A DNA stretch of 64,000 nucleotides from JBBSJZ01 sp041751935 (GCA_041751935.1 JBGSIA010000080.1:62001-126000), one strand, 5' to 3'. Counted from the stretch's first letter, positions 53,072-62,524 are shown. A program made the numbers and translations. Notes: generated by a model not told the origin, from the letters alone.

Positions 53072-54316
53072 TCAATTGATCCGCAATTGGGCGAGTTTCT
53101 TCTGCAGGAAACGTTGTTCTGAAGTTTGCTTCGATAGCGTCAATGCTGTCTCGAATGCGTTTCGGGCGATCTTGATCTTGCCCAAACGGAACAGAAGTTC
53201 TCCTCGTGCCGCGCGGGCCAACGTGTACTGCCTAAGCCCTCCTTCTTCGAGAATTGCTTCGATCAATTCCAATCCCTTTGCTGGACCGTCTCGCATAGCA
53301 ACGGCAACCGCTCGGTTTAGCCTGACCACCGGACCGGAGCTAACCAACAAGAGCACATCGTAAAGGGCAATGATTTGGGACCAATCGGTTGCGTCAGCGG
53401 TCACGGCATCGGCATGGACCGCGGAGATTGCCGCTTGCAACGTATAAGGCCCGAATCGTCCGCTTCGTAGCGATTGCTCGACAAGTTGCTTCCCTTCGTA
53501 AATCAATGCGTGATTCCAGCGTGAGCGGTCTTGATCTTCTAACAGCACAATGTCACCACAAGCATCCGTGCGTGTCTCACGTCGCGATTCGTGCAACAAC
53601 ATGAGCGCCAACAACCCTCGTGCTTCTGGATCAACGTGCAGAGCCAGTATCAGTCGGCAGAGGCGAATCGCTTCGCCCGATAAATCCGCCCGGGTTAACG
53701 ACTCACCGCGGGAGGCTGAGTAGCCTTCGTTAAAGATCAGATAGATGACCGACAACACGCCATCCAGTCGCTCCGGTAACTCGCTGAGCTCGGGAATATC
53801 GATGGGAATTTTAGCATCACGAATCTTTGCTTTCCCGCGAACCAACCGCTGCGCCATCGTTTTCGGTTCGGTCAAAAAGGCACTGGCAATTTCTTCAGTC
53901 GTCAATCCACAAACTTCTCGCAGCGTCAGCGGCACTTGAACGCTGGGGTCGATTGCCGGATGACAACAAGTGAAGATTAGACGCAGTTGATCGTCTTCGA
54001 TCGTTCGCCCGCACTTGGCGTCGTTTGAGTCACGTATGGCATCCAGCCGAGCATTGACGTCGCTCGCCCTTTCACCGAGCTTGGCGCTGCGACGAATTCG
54101 ATCGATCGCCTTGAATCGACCCGTAGAAACCAGCCACGACACGGGGTTTTCGGGAACCCCGTCGCTCGACCATTGAGTTACAGCCGCAGCAAAAGCATCC
54201 TGCATGGCGTCTTCAGCTAAGTCAAAGTCACCTAAACTACGAACTAACGTCGCGAAGACTTGCCGCGACGATTGTTTATAGACTGCTTCGATAGCTTGCG
54301 ACGTACTAGTGCTCAT
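53072..54316 (-). CDS. ECF42-type RNA polymerase sigma factor with TPR-like C-terminal extension
   Basis: The 414-residue protein is an ECF sigma factor with an extended C terminus. Region 2 shows Leu-Gly-Asp-Phe-Asp-Leu-Ala-Glu-Asp-Ala-Met-Gln-Asp-Ala-Phe and Pro-Val-Ser-Trp-Leu. Region 4 has Arg-Glu-Val-Cys-Gly-Leu-Thr-Thr-Glu-Glu-Ile-Ala and Met-Ala-Gln-Arg-Leu-Val-Arg-Gly-Lys. The last 230 residues are helical with Leu-Leu-Ala-Leu-Met-Leu-Leu-His-Glu-Ser-Arg-Arg and TPR-like pairs. ECF42 factors have this extension, lack a clear anti-sigma factor, and sit beside DGPF/YCII genes, exactly as here. ATG 54316 is chosen over 54343. Confidence 0.88.
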   Translation of the reverse strand: MSTSTSQAIEAVYKQSSRQVFATLVRSLGDFDLAEDAMQDAFAAAVTQWSSDGVPENPVSWLVSTGRFKAIDRIRRSAKLGERASDVNARLDAIRDSNDAKCGRTIEDDQLRLIFTCCHPAIDPSVQVPLTLREVCGLTTEEIASAFLTEPKTMAQRLVRGKAKIRDAKIPIDIPELSELPERLDGVLSVIYLIFNEGYSASRGESLTRADLSGEAIRLCRLILALHVDPEARGLLALMLLHESRRETRTDACGDIVLLEDQDRSRWNHALIYEGKQLVEQSLRSGRFGPYTLQAAISAVHADAVTADATDWSQIIALYDVLLLVSSGPVVRLNRAVAVAMRDGPAKGLELIEAILEEGGLRQYTLARAARGELLFRLGKIKIARNAFETALTLSKQTSEQRFLQKKLAQLRIN

Positions 54317-54373
54317 ATGCAGCAACAAGCTTTTTCTTGTCAAATCTTCGCTAAAGCTAAGACTTATCGTGTA

Positions 54374-55693
54374 CTACTGGAGTGACTTGATTTCGACATG
54401 GCGAAATTCGACGGCGTCGCCATGACCGGCAAAACCAAAGAATCCGCTCGGAAGGTCTTTGCCTGGATGCGGAGTATTGGCCATGAATTCTGTCAAATCG
54501 GCCAGGTCTTCATCAAGAATCAATGAACCGTTCAACTCAACCTTGAGCTTCGATCCCTGGACAGTTACTTGCTGGAAGTTCCAGTCACCAGTTGGCCGGA
54601 GAAAACCTCGCTGAGCGGCGATCATCCCATAAGCGGATCCATGCGTTTGCCTTGGATCAAGCTTCGCATACTTTGGGTGCTCGGTGTCGAGAACCTGTAA
54701 CTCGCACATACCGGCATAAGCTGGATCACCTGTACCTGGATAGCGGATCGCTAAGCCGTTGTTACCCGCTGGTGGTAGTTTAAACTCGACGCGCGCGACG
54801 AAATCTGAATAGGAATCGGTTGTGTAAAGCACTCCCCCTTTACCGGCCTTGCAGCGAATAGCGCCATCAACCACTTCATAGTTGTCCAGAGCCCCTGCCC
54901 AACCCGTCAAGTCCTTGCCGTTGGAAAGCGAAGTGAAACCATCGTTGTTGTGTGACCGCAGAATCTCGTTTGCTTCGTCGGAGCCGATCTTGCGAACTTG
55001 GATATTCCTCCATCGAATTTCACCTCCGTGTGTTTGCAATTGGATCGGCCCCTTAGGTACAAGCGGTGCCTTGCGATCCCAATAGTTTTCCATCAATGCA
55101 TGATCGACAACGTGCTTGCCATTGAGCCATACACTCGTACGAGTCCCGATTTGCTGGATTTTAAATTCATTCCATTCGCCAAATGGACGATCGGCGATTT
55201 CGCTCGGATCTTTTCCAGGGGCTCCCGGCGAATTGTTCCAAAGTCCACCAGAGCCTTTATCTTGGCCGGCGGAAAGTTTCTCCGCTTGGTGATTCCAAAT
55301 TTGAACTTGCGGATTCGACTTTAGATAAATTCCGCTATCAGCTTGCGGGATCGTCTTGTACTCAATGAGCAACTCGTAATCGCCATACAGCTCGTCGGTC
55401 GTCAGATAGACGCCGTGTCCGTCGTTGACCAGTTCACCGTCCTGGACAGTCCAATGCTGCTCAGCATCCTTTTGCCACTCATCCTTTTTCGCCGCCCGTT
55501 CGTCGTCTGGCATTGCAGCGAGCTTCCGCGGGTCCATCGTTCCTTCTCCGTGCCATCCCGACAAATCTTGACCATTAAAAATTGATTTGAACTCGCTCTT
55601 TGCTGCAACAGGGTCACCGAAGGCGATTGGTGAAGCAATAACGCAAAACGCGGCCATCACAAAACAAAACTCGAGCAAATGTGGTTGTTTCAA
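54374..55693 (-). CDS. Secreted protein with two DUF1080 domains
   Basis: The 439-residue protein has a signal peptide (Phe-Cys-Phe-Val-Met-Ala-Ala core, ending Phe-Gly-Asp) and two DUF1080 domains. The first begins Ser-Ile-Phe-Asn-Gly-Gln-Asp-Leu-Ser-Gly-Trp at about residue 37. The second begins Ser-Leu-Ser-Asn-Gly-Lys-Asp-Leu-Thr-Gly-Trp at about 248. DUF1080 is a concanavalin-like fold with 3-keto-disaccharide hydrolase members, so it may cleave or bind an oxidised glycoside. TTG 55693 is chosen because GAGGAG (55700-55705) lies six bases before it and it gives the signal peptide; an earlier ATG at 55858 adds 55 residues without one. Confidence 0.85.
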   Translation of the reverse strand: MKQPHLLEFCFVMAAFCVIASPIAFGDPVAAKSEFKSIFNGQDLSGWHGEGTMDPRKLAAMPDDERAAKKDEWQKDAEQHWTVQDGELVNDGHGVYLTTDELYGDYELLIEYKTIPQADSGIYLKSNPQVQIWNHQAEKLSAGQDKGSGGLWNNSPGAPGKDPSEIADRPFGEWNEFKIQQIGTRTSVWLNGKHVVDHALMENYWDRKAPLVPKGPIQLQTHGGEIRWRNIQVRKIGSDEANEILRSHNNDGFTSLSNGKDLTGWAGALDNYEVVDGAIRCKAGKGGVLYTTDSYSDFVARVEFKLPPAGNNGLAIRYPGTGDPAYAGMCELQVLDTEHPKYAKLDPRQTHGSAYGMIAAQRGFLRPTGDWNFQQVTVQGSKLKVELNGSLILDEDLADLTEFMANTPHPGKDLPSGFFGFAGHGDAVEFRHVEIKSLQ

Positions 55694-55699
55694 GGTTGA

Positions 55700-55705
55700 C
55701 TCCTC
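55700..55705 (-). promoter_or_regulatory. Ribosome binding site that fixes a TTG start
   Basis: GAGGAG lies six bases before TTG 55693 on the minus strand and supports it as the start of the double DUF1080 gene. Confidence 0.7.
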
Positions 55706-56280
55706 AAGGTGAAAATTTCTGGATAGTCCGCGACAGCGCGGCGGACGACGATTGTAGCAAGCGACAACAAGGCACGTGAACGTCCAACTCATTGGGGGGA
55801 GACCCGCAGCAACCGGTTTTCGCGATCTTTTCTTGACACAAACATCATTCTTAACCAAGAAACGAATCGCTGCGGATATCGATCGCAGCCCTGGGATGTT
55901 CGATTTTCAATCAAATGTCAGCGAATCCGAGAACCTATCGAATCAGCGTCCCGACATTCTGGTGACGATTCAAGCTAGCGATGCGGCTTGGGTACGGGAC
56001 AGGGACGCGGCTGAGCAACGCGGACCGTTTCGTGATTTCTGATTGTGGTACCGCGTTTCCGTTTATCGCATAACGGCAATGGTGACTCTACCGATTGTTC
56101 CGATGAAATGATTTCCAATTGAAAGATGGATGCGGAAGAGCGTTTATTCGCGACGACCGCTACCATCGCTTTCCGATGAGCACAGGGACCGTTTTAGGCC
56201 TCGGTCTGCGATGCCAACATCATTGGCTACGTTAGTGGGGTCTGTTTCACGACGTTGGACTCGAATTCTGGCTATACCTT
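55706..56280. other. Intergenic stretch between divergent DUF1080 and TolC-like genes
   Basis: About 575 bases carry no supported gene. An open frame at 55776-56042 has no recognisable motif or ribosome binding site and I treat it as chance. The region must hold promoters for both divergent genes. Confidence 0.4.
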
Positions 56281-57834
56281 ATGTCGACTCGTCGAAGCTA
56301 TTTTTTTCGCTCGCTACTCGCTGTCACCACGGCCACGGCTGCTATCGGTTGCTCTTCAACTCGTCCGACTTCGTTGCTCGCTCGCTGGACAAATTGTGGA
56401 TTGGCACAGCGTTCTGTAGAGACGGTAGAGTCCATCGCACCGAGCGGCCAATCTCCCTTGTTCAATGACGCGGACGTGGTGAACCAGGTCAATTTTGCTG
56501 CTGAAATTTTGGACGATCAGCAAGTCAATGATTACCGCAAGCTCCAGGACGCCCCAGTCATCATACCATCACCAAACGATGATCCCGAGGTATTGACGTA
56601 TACCGATGATTCTCCAGCGACGGGAATGACGCTAGCTAGTTTCGAAGCGCTAGCGTTGGGAAACAATCCGACAATTCAAGAACTGGCGGCGACGACACAG
56701 AAGGCCGCTGGCTATCGCACTCAAGTTGGTCTGAGAGCGAATCCATCGGTAGGTTACCAAGGCGTTCAAATTGCGGATGTGGGTACAGACCAACATACGA
56801 TCTACGTTTCACAAACGATCGTCACAGCGGACAAACTGAACCTCAATCGACGAGTACTCAATGAAGCTTTGCGTTCGCAACTGCTGGAGTTGGAAACACA
56901 AAAGCATCGCGTGGCAACTGATGTGCGAATCAATTTCTATGACACTTTGGCTGCACAACAACGCGTGACGCTCATTCGAGATTTTCAGTCGGTAGCGGAC
57001 AAGGGATTGGAGTTAGCCGAGTTGCGTAAGAAGGCACTTGAAGGATCTCAACTGGATGTCGTTCAGGCCAAAGTACAAAAGAACGAAATCGATTTGGCAT
57101 TGCAACAGGCAGAGGTCCAATTCGCGTCGACATGGCGAGAACTTGCGGCGATTGCTGGAAGCCCACAAATGCTTCCCGTAACCTTGGAGGGTGAATTGCC
57201 CGTATCCGAGAGTCCATTGGATTGGTCCAAGGTCGCAGCGATGATGATAGCTTCCAGCCCCGAATACCAAGCCGCTCAAACTCGCGTTTGCCAAGCTCGA
57301 GCCAATCTTGATCGCCAATGTGTGCAACCGATACCCAATCTGGACGTACAATTTGCGGCAGGCACTGACAATGGAACGGGTTCGGGGCTTATCAACTTGC
57401 AAGTTGGTGCGCCGATTCCGGTGTTCAACAAGAACCAGGGCAACATTGCAGCCGCCAGAGCCGAGTTACTTCGCGCCTCAAAAGAGGTCGAGCGGATTGA
57501 GAACTCGATCAAAGCTCGATTAGCTGCTGTTTCTGGTGACTACGATTCAGCACTCGCCGCCGTTTCCAAGTATTCTAGCTCGATTCTTCCCAATGCAGCC
57601 GAGGGATTGCAATTGGCGGAAACGGCGTACAGGGCGGGCGAAACAAGTTTTGTACAGGTCTTGGTCGCTCGGCGAAGCTACTTCGATACCAATTTGCAAT
57701 TCATTGAGTCACAAACTCAGCTTGCTCAAGCCCGCGCCGCCGTCGATGGTTTCGTGCTCACCGGCGCACTCGCAGCACCCATCGACAATAGCGGCGACGA
57801 TAGCCTTCGAGGCCTAACATTCAGCCAGCAGTGA
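56281..57834 (+). CDS. TolC-family outer-membrane efflux lipoprotein
   Basis: The 517-residue protein has a lipoprotein signal: Thr-Arg-Arg near the start, a hydrophobic core, and Ala-Ile-Gly-Cys near residue 24 as lipobox. The mature part is long and helical with the TolC/OEP pattern: Asn-Pro-Thr-Ile-Gln near residue 130, Ser-Gln-Leu-Asp-Val-Val-Gln-Ala-Lys near 255, and Phe-Val-Gln-Val-Leu-Val-Ala-Arg-Arg near 457. Such proteins form outer-membrane channels for efflux pumps or for type I secretion. No pump or membrane-fusion gene is adjacent, so the partner is elsewhere. The start is the ATG at 56281. Confidence 0.85.
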   Translation: MSTRRSYFFRSLLAVTTATAAIGCSSTRPTSLLARWTNCGLAQRSVETVESIAPSGQSPLFNDADVVNQVNFAAEILDDQQVNDYRKLQDAPVIIPSPNDDPEVLTYTDDSPATGMTLASFEALALGNNPTIQELAATTQKAAGYRTQVGLRANPSVGYQGVQIADVGTDQHTIYVSQTIVTADKLNLNRRVLNEALRSQLLELETQKHRVATDVRINFYDTLAAQQRVTLIRDFQSVADKGLELAELRKKALEGSQLDVVQAKVQKNEIDLALQQAEVQFASTWRELAAIAGSPQMLPVTLEGELPVSESPLDWSKVAAMMIASSPEYQAAQTRVCQARANLDRQCVQPIPNLDVQFAAGTDNGTGSGLINLQVGAPIPVFNKNQGNIAAARAELLRASKEVERIENSIKARLAAVSGDYDSALAAVSKYSSSILPNAAEGLQLAETAYRAGETSFVQVLVARRSYFDTNLQFIESQTQLAQARAAVDGFVLTGALAAPIDNSGDDSLRGLTFSQQ

Positions 57835-57889
57835 TCGCTCCCCTAGCTGCCGCAAAATACTTGGTGGGGCGGTGGCTGGAGAGTACCGG

Positions 57890-58183
57890 TTAGCCAGGCC
57901 GCTGACGCAGTTGGGCGATGGCATGTGCCATGGCGCGGTAACGCGTGATACCGATGATGCCCGTGACGAATCCTACGGGAAGGCATGCTATACCGACGTA
58001 CCAAAACCAATCGGCACCAGCAAAGTGCATGATCGAAACCCCAGCTATTAGCAGCGATACGGCACTTCGCAGATACGCCAACAATGTTCTTTCGTTGGCG
58101 AGCAACGTACGGTCGACTGCTAGCTCATCGCGAAGAATTAAGCTTTCGGAGTCGAAGCGAGAATAGGGAGTTTCGCTCATCAT
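57890..58183 (-). CDS. DUF202 (YidH-like) membrane protein
   Basis: The 97-residue protein has three hydrophobic helices and the DUF202 hallmark Leu-Ala-Asn-Glu-Arg-Thr-Leu-Leu-Ala-Tyr-Leu-Arg near residue 28. Function is unknown. Its ATG at 58183 overlaps the TGA of tatD by four bases (ATGA), so translation is coupled and the start is secure. Confidence 0.88.
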   Translation of the reverse strand: MMSETPYSRFDSESLILRDELAVDRTLLANERTLLAYLRSAVSLLIAGVSIMHFAGADWFWYVGIACLPVGFVTGIIGITRYRAMAHAIAQLRQRPG

Positions 58184-58959
58184 GGTAGCAGCAACAAACG
58201 CCTTGCGTTTTGGGTGGTGATCTCTGCAAGCTCGTGTATGGAAAGATTTCTTACGCGAGCAAGGCAAGCCAACGTGTGTACAACTCGTGCCGGTTCGTTT
58301 GGGCGTTTGCCGCGCAGGGGCTCAGGACTGAGATAGGGTGAATCTGTTTCGATCAACATTCGATCAAGCGGTACGTGTTTTGCGACTTCTCGCAAGTTAT
58401 CTCCCTTTTTGAAAGTGACCATGCCCGCAAAGCTGATGTACAACCCCAGTTGCAAGCACTCATTGGCGAGCGAAGCATCGCCAGTGAAGGAATGCATGAC
58501 ACCAACAGGCAACCGAATGTGCGAGCGCAATTGATCGATAATCTCGCGTCCGCTTTCTCGCATATGAATTACTATCGGCAGCGAGACGGCACGCGCCAAT
58601 TCGATGTGTCGGTGAAAATAATCTCGCTGCAGTTCCAGCGGCGAATCGTCCCAGTACTTGTCGAGGCCTGTTTCTCCGATCGCACGGACGCCGGCATAAC
58701 CGGCGAGTTCTTCGATGGTTCTCCAGTCATCATCCGATGCTTGGGCAACGTAGTTCGGTTGAATTCCGACCGTTGCAAACAGATAGTTGGGATAGAGTGC
58801 TGCCAAGTCACATGCGCGGCGACTGGACACCGCGTCAACTCCAATGACATTGACGCCAACGACGCCTGCGGATTTTGCTCGCTCGACGACTGCGGGAAGC
58901 GATTCCGCGAAGTCCTCGGCGTTCAAGTGGGCGTGAGTATCAAACAGAGAAATCGACAT
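58180..58959 (-). CDS. tatD: TatD-family metal-dependent hydrolase
   Basis: The 259-residue protein is an amidohydrolase-type DNase or phosphatase. Phe-Asp-Thr-His-Ala-His at residues 5-10 holds the first metal ligands, Gly-Glu-Thr-Gly-Leu-Asp-Lys-Tyr follows near 95, Ile-His-Met-Arg near 130, His-Ser-Phe-Thr-Gly near 155, and Glu-Thr-Asp-Ser-Pro-Tyr-Leu near 208. All family motifs are present. ATG 58959 overlaps the stop of cdsA by one base (TGATG), fixing the start. Confidence 0.93.
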   Translation of the reverse strand: MSISLFDTHAHLNAEDFAESLPAVVERAKSAGVVGVNVIGVDAVSSRRACDLAALYPNYLFATVGIQPNYVAQASDDDWRTIEELAGYAGVRAIGETGLDKYWDDSPLELQRDYFHRHIELARAVSLPIVIHMRESGREIIDQLRSHIRLPVGVMHSFTGDASLANECLQLGLYISFAGMVTFKKGDNLREVAKHVPLDRMLIETDSPYLSPEPLRGKRPNEPARVVHTLACLARVRNLSIHELAEITTQNARRLLLLP

Positions 58960-59987
58960 CAGGTGAAATAGAATCGTGTCAAGTGATAGAAAACGGGAGC
59001 AGCAAAGCAAACATTGTCGATTTGATCAAGCAACCCCGCGTGGCCTTGGACGAGCGTGCCTGTATCGGTCACGCCTCGGTCGCGTTTGATCGCACTCATG
59101 GTGAGCGTTCCGGCGCTTGCCATCACAGTTACAACAGCACCGAGAACACCGGCTTCCCAAGGGTAAAACGGCGTCGCCCAATACAAAGATGCAGCAATCA
59201 GTCCTGTCGTCACCATCGAGCCAAAGAACCCTTCCCAAGTGCGCGAGGCATTGATTTTTTCGGCGATCACATGGCGCCCGGCCAGCCGACTCCAGGCGCG
59301 CTCAAGAACGGACGCAAGTTGTGCAATCAGCACCAGGAACACCAGCACACTGACATTGCTACCGGCCCATGCTTCGCCGCCTGTACGAACCAACTTCATG
59401 TCCAGTAGCGCTGGAGCGTAACTCAGCGAGTAAACGCAAATCAACAGTCCGGCCTGGATTTTTGCGCTGCGTTCAAGAAATCGTTTGTAGTCGCCTGCGA
59501 TTGCCGCGCGGGCAGGAATGAACAAACTTGCATACACCGGAATCATGATGCTGTACAAGCCATAGAAATCGATTTTGCTGGCCCCACCGAGCCACTGGGG
59601 CGGCGTGCTTCCCAGGCCGATCAACAAGTACTGCAGCGGCGTAAAAACGAAGAATACCCAGAACAGTGTGCGATGATCGCCACGTCTTGTCGGCGTCATC
59701 GAGATAAATTCTCGCAGTGCCCAAAACGATACCAGCCCGAATAGAATCACCACACCGACTCGGTGCAGCAAGAAACCGATCACCAAGATCGCCGCCATCA
59801 TCCACCACACGCGGATACGATGATTGAAACGTCGAATGAGAGCCGACTCGATCCCTAAGTTTTCTCGTCTTGCCAACACGACTCCGACGACACTCGCGAT
59901 GCCGAGCGCCGTCAAGATTACGGCCAGCAGAATGTAGGTGCCCGAATTGAGCCATACGGTCGATGCGGTTTGAGCCAGTGTCATCAT
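58959..59987 (-). CDS. cdsA: Phosphatidate cytidylyltransferase-like protein (CdsA family)
   Basis: CdsA makes CDP-diacylglycerol from phosphatidate and CTP. The 342-residue protein has about eight membrane helices and the C-terminal signature region. There it reads Ser-Ala-Ile-Lys-Arg-Asp-Arg-Gly-Val-Thr-Asp, where most relatives have Lys-Asp after Val. Later it has Gly-His-Ala-Gly-Leu-Leu-Asp-Gln-Ile-Asp, where most have Gly-His-Gly-Gly and Asp-Arg. The metal-binding Asp residues are kept. It most resembles the YnbB-like branch. It starts two bases after leuB and overlaps tatD, so it sits in a coupled operon. Confidence 0.8.
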   Translation of the reverse strand: MMTLAQTASTVWLNSGTYILLAVILTALGIASVVGVVLARRENLGIESALIRRFNHRIRVWWMMAAILVIGFLLHRVGVVILFGLVSFWALREFISMTPTRRGDHRTLFWVFFVFTPLQYLLIGLGSTPPQWLGGASKIDFYGLYSIMIPVYASLFIPARAAIAGDYKRFLERSAKIQAGLLICVYSLSYAPALLDMKLVRTGGEAWAGSNVSVLVFLVLIAQLASVLERAWSRLAGRHVIAEKINASRTWEGFFGSMVTTGLIAASLYWATPFYPWEAGVLGAVVTVMASAGTLTMSAIKRDRGVTDTGTLVQGHAGLLDQIDNVCFAAPVFYHLTRFYFT

Positions 59988-59989
59988 GT

Positions 59990-61057
59990 TTAGAGTCGCT
60001 GGATCACGGCATCGGCCATGGCGATGGTGCCTATCGATTGTGCGCCACGAGCGATGTCGGCAGTGCGCAGTCCATCGGCCAACACGCGCTCAACGGCGGC
60101 TTCGATCGCGTCCGCCTCGCCAGTCAATGACAGCGAGTGGCGTAGCATCATCGCGGCTGCGAGAATCGTGGCCAGAGGATTGGCAATTCCTTTGCCAGCG
60201 ATGTCGGGCGCCGATCCGTGAATCGGCTCGTACAGCCCGGGGCCATCACTTCCTAGTGATGCGCTGGGCAGCATTCCAAGTGACCCAGGCAACATGGACG
60301 CCTCGTCGGTGAGAATGTCACCAAACATATTTCCGGTGACCACGACGTCAAAATCGCGAGGTCGATTGATCAAGTGCATGGCCATCGAGTCAACCAGGAC
60401 GACATCAAACTCGACGTCTGGAAATTCTTCTTTCATCACACGCGCGGCAACCTGTCGCCACAATCGCATCGGTTCAAGCACGTTTGCCTTATCGACGCTC
60501 GTTAGATGGTTACGACGGCCACGCGCTGCTTGAGCGGCGAGCCGTACCACTCGCTCGACCTCTGGCACGCTGTAGACCATCGACTGATACGCCGACTCCG
60601 TCGCACCGCTGCCCTCGCGACCGGAGGGACCAAAGTAAATGCCGCCGGTCAGTTCACGAAAAAAGAGAATGTCCGTGCCTTGAATAATCTCAGGCCGTAA
60701 CGGTGATGCATCCGCGAGTACTTTGAACATACGAATGGGTCGCAAGTTAGCGAACAGCCCAAGTTCTTTCCGAATTCTCAGCAACCCAGCTTCAGGCCGC
60801 GTCTTGGCTGTCGGGTCATCCCATTTCGGGCCACCGACGGCTCCGAGCAGTATTGCCTGAGAGTTGCGGCACGCGTCAATGGTTGACTGGGGAAGCGGAT
60901 CACCGCAAGTGTCAATGGCGATACCACCGATCATGTGTGACGCAAACTGAAACTCATGATCGTACTTTTCAGCGACCGTCGCCAAAACTCGACGCGTTTG
61001 TTCAACGATTTCGGGACCGATGCCGTCGCCTGGCAGAAGGACAATGTTGGCTTTCAA
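59990..61057 (-). CDS. leuB: 3-isopropylmalate dehydrogenase
   Basis: LeuB oxidises and decarboxylates 3-isopropylmalate in leucine synthesis. The 355-residue protein has Leu-Leu-Pro-Gly-Asp-Gly-Ile-Gly-Pro-Glu near residue 6, Leu-Leu-Gly-Ala-Val-Gly-Gly-Pro-Lys-Trp-Asp near 75, and Asn-Met-Phe-Gly-Asp-Ile-Leu-Thr-Asp-Glu near 237, whose Asp residues bind the metal. His-Gly-Ser-Ala-Pro-Asp-Ile-Ala-Gly marks the NAD site. The start is uncertain: TTG 61057 gives the usual N terminus, while GTG 61105 adds 16 residues; neither has a clear ribosome binding site. It heads the leuB-cdsA-tatD-DUF202 operon. Confidence 0.93.
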   Translation of the reverse strand: MKANIVLLPGDGIGPEIVEQTRRVLATVAEKYDHEFQFASHMIGGIAIDTCGDPLPQSTIDACRNSQAILLGAVGGPKWDDPTAKTRPEAGLLRIRKELGLFANLRPIRMFKVLADASPLRPEIIQGTDILFFRELTGGIYFGPSGREGSGATESAYQSMVYSVPEVERVVRLAAQAARGRRNHLTSVDKANVLEPMRLWRQVAARVMKEEFPDVEFDVVLVDSMAMHLINRPRDFDVVVTGNMFGDILTDEASMLPGSLGMLPSASLGSDGPGLYEPIHGSAPDIAGKGIANPLATILAAAMMLRHSLSLTGEADAIEAAVERVLADGLRTADIARGAQSIGTIAMADAVIQRL

Positions 61058-61297
61058 AAGTTCATGGGGGGCTGGACGGAAAGAAATAGGAACGAGGCGG
61101 CCCACAATCTAATCGACACCGCTGATCCATCGTAGCCGGGCAAGCGACGGCACCAGCCAGAATAACCGTCACGATCTGAACTCTTCGCGGAACCGCAAGA
61201 GATTGGCTAGACGGTTTGGAAGCGCGGTGTGTGTCTTTGAGCCAAACTCCAGTTGTCAGCTCGTGCGTTGCCCTCCGTTCATTCATTGACTAACACC

Positions 61298-62524
61298 ATG
61301 CTTCACGACGCCTCACCTAGTTCCGTCAGCACATCAGTTCCCGACGGCACACCGTTTCCTGTCGGCACACCGATTCCGGTCGTCACTGCGGCACAAAGCT
61401 CCGCAGCAGCTTCGTGTCGCGTGTTGCATTTGGTTAATGGTGAGCACTTTTCGGGAGCTGAGCGAGTCCAGTCGCATCTTGGGCGATGCCTGCCCAATTA
61501 CGGGGTGCAAGCCGACTTTGCCTGCGTCAAGCCGGGTCGATTCGCGGAGCTTGTGGCGGAACAATCGGGGAGTTGGGGGCATTGCCATCGCACTCCGATG
61601 CGAAACCGATTCGATCTCCGCGCTGCGTGGCGAGTGGCTGATATCACGAAACGTGAGCGGTACGACTTGCTGCATGCACACACGCCTCGGACTGCGATGC
61701 TTGCCGCCATCGCTTCGCGGATCGCCGATGTACCGTGGGTCTACCACGTCCACAGCCCCGCGTCACGCGATTCGACTCGCCAGTTAACCAACCGTGCCAA
61801 CGCTTGGATTGAAGCCCGGTCGCTACGGAGATGCTCGCACGTGATCACGGTATCGGAGAGCCTACGTCGCGACTGTCTGATGCGTGGTGTTTCAGAAAAT
61901 CGGATCAGCGTCGTGCACAACGGTGTACCAGCGATCCGACCTCAGCGAACATCGACGCCAAAACCTGGAGGTCGGTGGACGATCGGAATGGTAGCGCTGA
62001 TGCGTCCTCGCAAGGGGCTGGAGATTGTACTTGAAGCGATCTCGCTGTTGTCCATCGAAGGCCACGATGTGCGGCTCCGGTGCATCGGTCCGTTTGAAAC
62101 AACAGAGTACGAACGTGCGATCACCGAGCGGATCTCCAACCTAGCGATTGGACGACGGATCGAGCGAGTAGGCTTCACGCGTGACGTACCGCTAGCGTTG
62201 GCGAATCTCGACGCGATGGTGTTGCCGAGCATGTTTGGCGAGGGTTTGCCGATGGTTGTGCTGGAAGCCATGGCCGCCGCGCTACCTGTGATCGCAACTC
62301 GCGTGGAGGGAACGCCGGAAGCGATTCGCGATGGAATTGACGGACTGTTGGCGGATCCTTGCGACAGCGTCAGTCTCGCTGATGCGATACGCTCACTGGT
62401 TACCGGTAACGTTGACTGGAACCAATTGGCCGAGTCCGCATGCGAACGTCATGCTTGCCACTTCTCCGATTGGGCGATGGCCCAAGAGACCGCCAACGTT
62501 TACCGGCGATTGCTAACTCTATAA
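61298..62524 (+). CDS. Family 4 glycosyltransferase
   Basis: The 408-residue protein is a GT-B fold retaining enzyme. The N-terminal half has Leu-Val-Asn-Gly-Glu-His-Phe-Ser-Gly-Ala-Glu-Arg and His-Ala-His-Thr-Pro-Arg-Thr near residue 127. Ser-Arg-Ile-Ala-Asp-Val-Pro-Trp-Val-Tyr-His-Val-His and Val-His-Asn-Gly-Val-Pro follow. The C-terminal half has the Glu-x7-Glu-type motif Phe-Gly-Glu-Gly-Leu-Pro-Met-Val-Val-Leu-Glu-Ala near 315. It probably transfers a sugar to cell-surface or exopolysaccharide material. The first 45 residues are Ser/Thr/Pro-rich and likely disordered. ATG 61298 is chosen. Confidence 0.87.
   Translation: MLHDASPSSVSTSVPDGTPFPVGTPIPVVTAAQSSAAASCRVLHLVNGEHFSGAERVQSHLGRCLPNYGVQADFACVKPGRFAELVAEQSGSWGHCHRTPMRNRFDLRAAWRVADITKRERYDLLHAHTPRTAMLAAIASRIADVPWVYHVHSPASRDSTRQLTNRANAWIEARSLRRCSHVITVSESLRRDCLMRGVSENRISVVHNGVPAIRPQRTSTPKPGGRWTIGMVALMRPRKGLEIVLEAISLLSIEGHDVRLRCIGPFETTEYERAITERISNLAIGRRIERVGFTRDVPLALANLDAMVLPSMFGEGLPMVVLEAMAAALPVIATRVEGTPEAIRDGIDGLLADPCDSVSLADAIRSLVTGNVDWNQLAESACERHACHFSDWAMAQETANVYRRLLTL

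Noticed and set aside
55776..56042. Open frame of 88 codons in the gap before the TolC-like gene
   Set aside because: No ribosome binding site, no motif and odd composition; most likely chance.
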